DNA of 7,145 nucleotides, from positions 1-7,145 of the forward strand of contig CAMFLD010000141.1 of NCBI GenBank assembly GCA_945957245.1. Direction: 5' to 3'. Shown here in pieces: positions 6,174-7,145 of this stretch. The stretch is from an uncultured Flavobacterium sp. Its GTDB lineage: Bacteria; Bacteroidota; Bacteroidia; Flavobacteriales; Flavobacteriaceae. The translations under genes and the position numbers were made by a program. A model generated the notes under the pieces. It did no database searches and was not told the DNA's origin. It saw only the letters and a program-made list of their open reading frames with translations. Position 1 is the first letter of the stretch, and each line of letters begins with the position of its first letter.

Positions 6174-6271
6174 TAGAATCAGTCACTTAGCTTAAATATA
6201 GTGCGGTGCTTGGTTTTCCTTCGAATTGCGTTGCGCTAAATTTCTAACTTTTTCATCAAAAAGGGATTAAA

Positions 6272-6318
6272 GTGGTAAAACTTATTAACAAAGTGGTAGT
6301 TTGTGGTAAATTGTGGTA
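6272..6318 (+). promoter_or_regulatory. GTGGTA direct repeats, probable MraZ operator
   Basis: GTGGTA occurs exactly at 6272, 6293, 6303 and 6313, that is at steps of 21, 10 and 10 bases, so all boxes face the same side of the helix. The position at 6282 is degenerate (TTATTA), and a GGG at 6263-6265 (AGGGAT, 6262-6267) falls in the same phase. MraZ is known to bind short direct repeats in front of its own gene, with TGGGN cores at about 10-bp periodicity in E. coli and AAAGTG-type boxes in Mycoplasma. The position directly upstream of mraZ and across the expected -33 region fits autorepression. Confidence 0.75.
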
Positions 6319-6328
6319 ATTAATTTTA

Positions 6329-6336
6329 TATTTTTG
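6329..6336 (+). promoter_or_regulatory. -7 element of the mraZ (dcw cluster) promoter
   Basis: TATTTTTG matches TAnnTTTG exactly, 23 bases before the mraZ start codon. TTG triplets upstream are spaced 15 (6311-6313) or 25 (6301-6303) bases away, outside the usual range, and both touch GTGGTA boxes. The -33 region is therefore covered by the proposed MraZ operator. Confidence 0.55.
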
Positions 6337-6359
6337 CTCATAACGAAACCAAACCAATT

Positions 6360-6833
6360 TTGAACACATTTACAGGGACATATGAATGCAAGGTAGATGT
6401 CAAAGGAAGGCTTATGATTCCTGCGGCTCTAAAAAAGCAGCTTGCCAATTCACTTCAGGACGGCTTTGTTCTGAAGCGTTCCGTTTTTCAGCCGTGTTTG
6501 GAGCTGTACCCTATGTCAGAGTGGAACCTGATGATGCAGAAAATCAATAAACTCAATCGGTTTGTGAAAAAGAACAACGACTTTATCCGTCGTTTTACAG
6601 CTGGTGTAAAGGTTGTTGAAGTTGATGATTTAGGCAGGTTGTTAATTCCGAAAGATTTGGTGGCTTTCAGTAAGATTTCAAAAGACATCGTGCTTTCTTC
6701 TGCTGTGAACATAGTAGAGATTTGGGATAAGGATTTGTATGAAAAAGCAATTGCCGGCGATGATATTGATTTTGCTGATTTAGCCGAAGATGTAATGGGA
6801 AATATAAATGATGATGACAATGGAATATCATAA
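6360..6833 (+). CDS. mraZ: Transcriptional regulator / division cluster protein MraZ (TTG start)
   Basis: The 157-residue protein contains two SpoVT/AbrB-like repeats. The first has D13-x-KGR-xxx-P21 (DVKGRLMIP) and the second D89-DLGRLLIP97, the paired signature of MraZ. MraZ forms ring-shaped oligomers that bind direct repeats upstream of the dcw cluster and control its transcription. The start is TTG at 6360: it gives the family N-terminus MNTFTGTYECKVDVKGR. No in-frame ATG, GTG or further TTG occurs between it and the upstream stop at 6321, and the next in-frame ATG (residue 19) would destroy the first DNA-binding repeat. The acidic C-terminal tail (DDIDFADLAEDVMGNINDDD) is longer than in E. 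coli MraZ (about 152 residues in all). The gene overlaps rsmH, as expected for the first gene of the dcw operon. Confidence 0.95.
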   Translation: MNTFTGTYECKVDVKGRLMIPAALKKQLANSLQDGFVLKRSVFQPCLELYPMSEWNLMMQKINKLNRFVKKNNDFIRRFTAGVKVVEVDDLGRLLIPKDLVAFSKISKDIVLSSAVNIVEIWDKDLYEKAIAGDDIDFADLAEDVMGNINDDDNGIS

Positions 6834-7145
6834 TCCGGTTTTGTTAAAGGAAACTGTAGATGGTCTTAATATCAAGCCGGATGGAGTTTATGTTGATGTA
6901 ACTTTTGGTGGCGGAGGTCATTCAAAGGAAATTTTGAAAAGACTTGGTTCAAACGGAAAACTATTTGGGTTTGATCAGGATGAAGATGCTCAGGCTAATG
7001 CTTTGCAGGACGAAAGGTTTGTGCTGATTCCTGAAAACTTCAGGTATATCAAGCGGTTTTTGAGGTTTCATGGTGTGAAAAGCGTAGATGGGATTTTGGC
7101 AGATTTGGGAGTTTCATCACATCAGTTTGATGTTCCGGAAAGAGG
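6814..7145 (+). CDS. rsmH: 16S rRNA (cytosine1402-N4)-methyltransferase RsmH (MraW), N-terminal part
   Basis: About 110 codons are present before the window ends. MTMEYHNPVLLKETVDGL is the typical RsmH start. The SAM-binding glycine-rich motif TFGGGGHS is at residues 30-37, followed by LFGFDQDEDA (50-59) and DGILADLGVSSHQFD (92-106), all conserved in this family. RsmH methylates N4 of C1402 in the decoding centre of 16S rRNA and is normally the second gene of the dcw cluster. The start is ambiguous: in-frame ATGs lie at 6808, 6811, 6814 and 6820. I chose 6814 from similarity to remembered flavobacterial proteins. All choices overlap the end of mraZ (14 to 26 bases), suggesting translational coupling. 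Only about a third of the protein is visible. Confidence 0.95.
   Translation, partial: MTMEYHNPVLLKETVDGLNIKPDGVYVDVTFGGGGHSKEILKRLGSNGKLFGFDQDEDAQANALQDERFVLIPENFRYIKRFLRFHGVKSVDGILADLGVSSHQFDVPER

Larger units (their letters stand above)
6031..6359. other. Divergent intergenic region, hydrolase / mraZ
   Basis: These 329 bases hold no recognisable gene on either strand. From left to right they contain the hydrolase -7 element (6048-6055), an AT-rich stretch, a nested inverted repeat (6107-6173), and a locally GC-richer segment with short repeats such as TTGCGTTGCG (6226-6235). An AT-rich hairpin (CTTTTT-CATC-AAAAAG, 6248-6263), the GTGGTA boxes (6272-6318) and the mraZ -7 element (6329-6336) follow. 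A second weaker -7-like word TAAATTTC lies at 6237-6244 with a TTG 24 bases upstream. Confidence 0.7.

Noticed and set aside
6248..6263. CTTTTT-CATC-AAAAAG hairpin before the GTGGTA boxes
   Set aside because: The stem is almost all A-T and no gene ends here; not a terminator, and too simple to call an operator.
6488..6820. Minus-strand open frame of 110 codons inside mraZ
   Set aside because: Antisense to a well-supported conserved gene; low-complexity Ser-rich translation is typical of a shadow frame.
1..7145. A new defence, mobile or biosynthetic system
   Set aside because: All ten genes belong to known families in a layout typical of the flavobacterial core genome; no integrase, transposase, toxin-antitoxin pair, repeat array or unusual domain fusion is visible.

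Overview
The window looks like a chromosomal core region of a Bacteroidota bacterium, most likely Flavobacterium or a close relative. The reasons are an AT-rich sequence, the gliding genes gldB and gldC (typical of this phylum), the lack of Shine-Dalgarno sequences, and several perfect copies of the flavobacterial -7 promoter element TAnnTTTG. I found no mobile element, CRISPR array, tRNA or rRNA. None of the proteins looks foreign, and I do not see a new multi-gene system. The less explained content is in the intergenic regulatory DNA.

Layout. 1-176 (-) is the 5' end of purH (purine synthesis), with a good promoter and an operator-like palindrome upstream. 365-1618 (+) is a MacB/FtsX-type ABC transporter permease with no ATPase gene beside it. 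It converges, through a shared bidirectional terminator, on a NarL/LuxR-type response regulator at 1674-2303 (-). Upstream of the regulator on the same strand is nadE (NAD+ synthase, 2384-3190). nadE is divergent from gldB (3288-4256), and the two share a 97-bp spacer that holds back-to-back -7 elements. gldB overlaps gldC (4249-4593), and gldC overlaps tail-to-tail with engB (4590-5210, -), a ribosome-assembly GTPase. An alpha/beta hydrolase (5257-6030, -) follows, with an intrinsic terminator between it and engB.

The right end is the start of the division and cell wall (dcw) cluster: mraZ (6360-6833, TTG start) overlapping rsmH/mraW (from about 6814, running off the window). A 329-bp gap before mraZ contains a nested inverted repeat and a helically phased series of GTGGTA boxes, which I read as the MraZ autoregulatory operator.

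The genes are mostly unrelated housekeeping functions (purine and NAD synthesis, ribosome biogenesis, division), plus gliding motility and one regulator. The clear functional units are gldBC and mraZ-rsmH.
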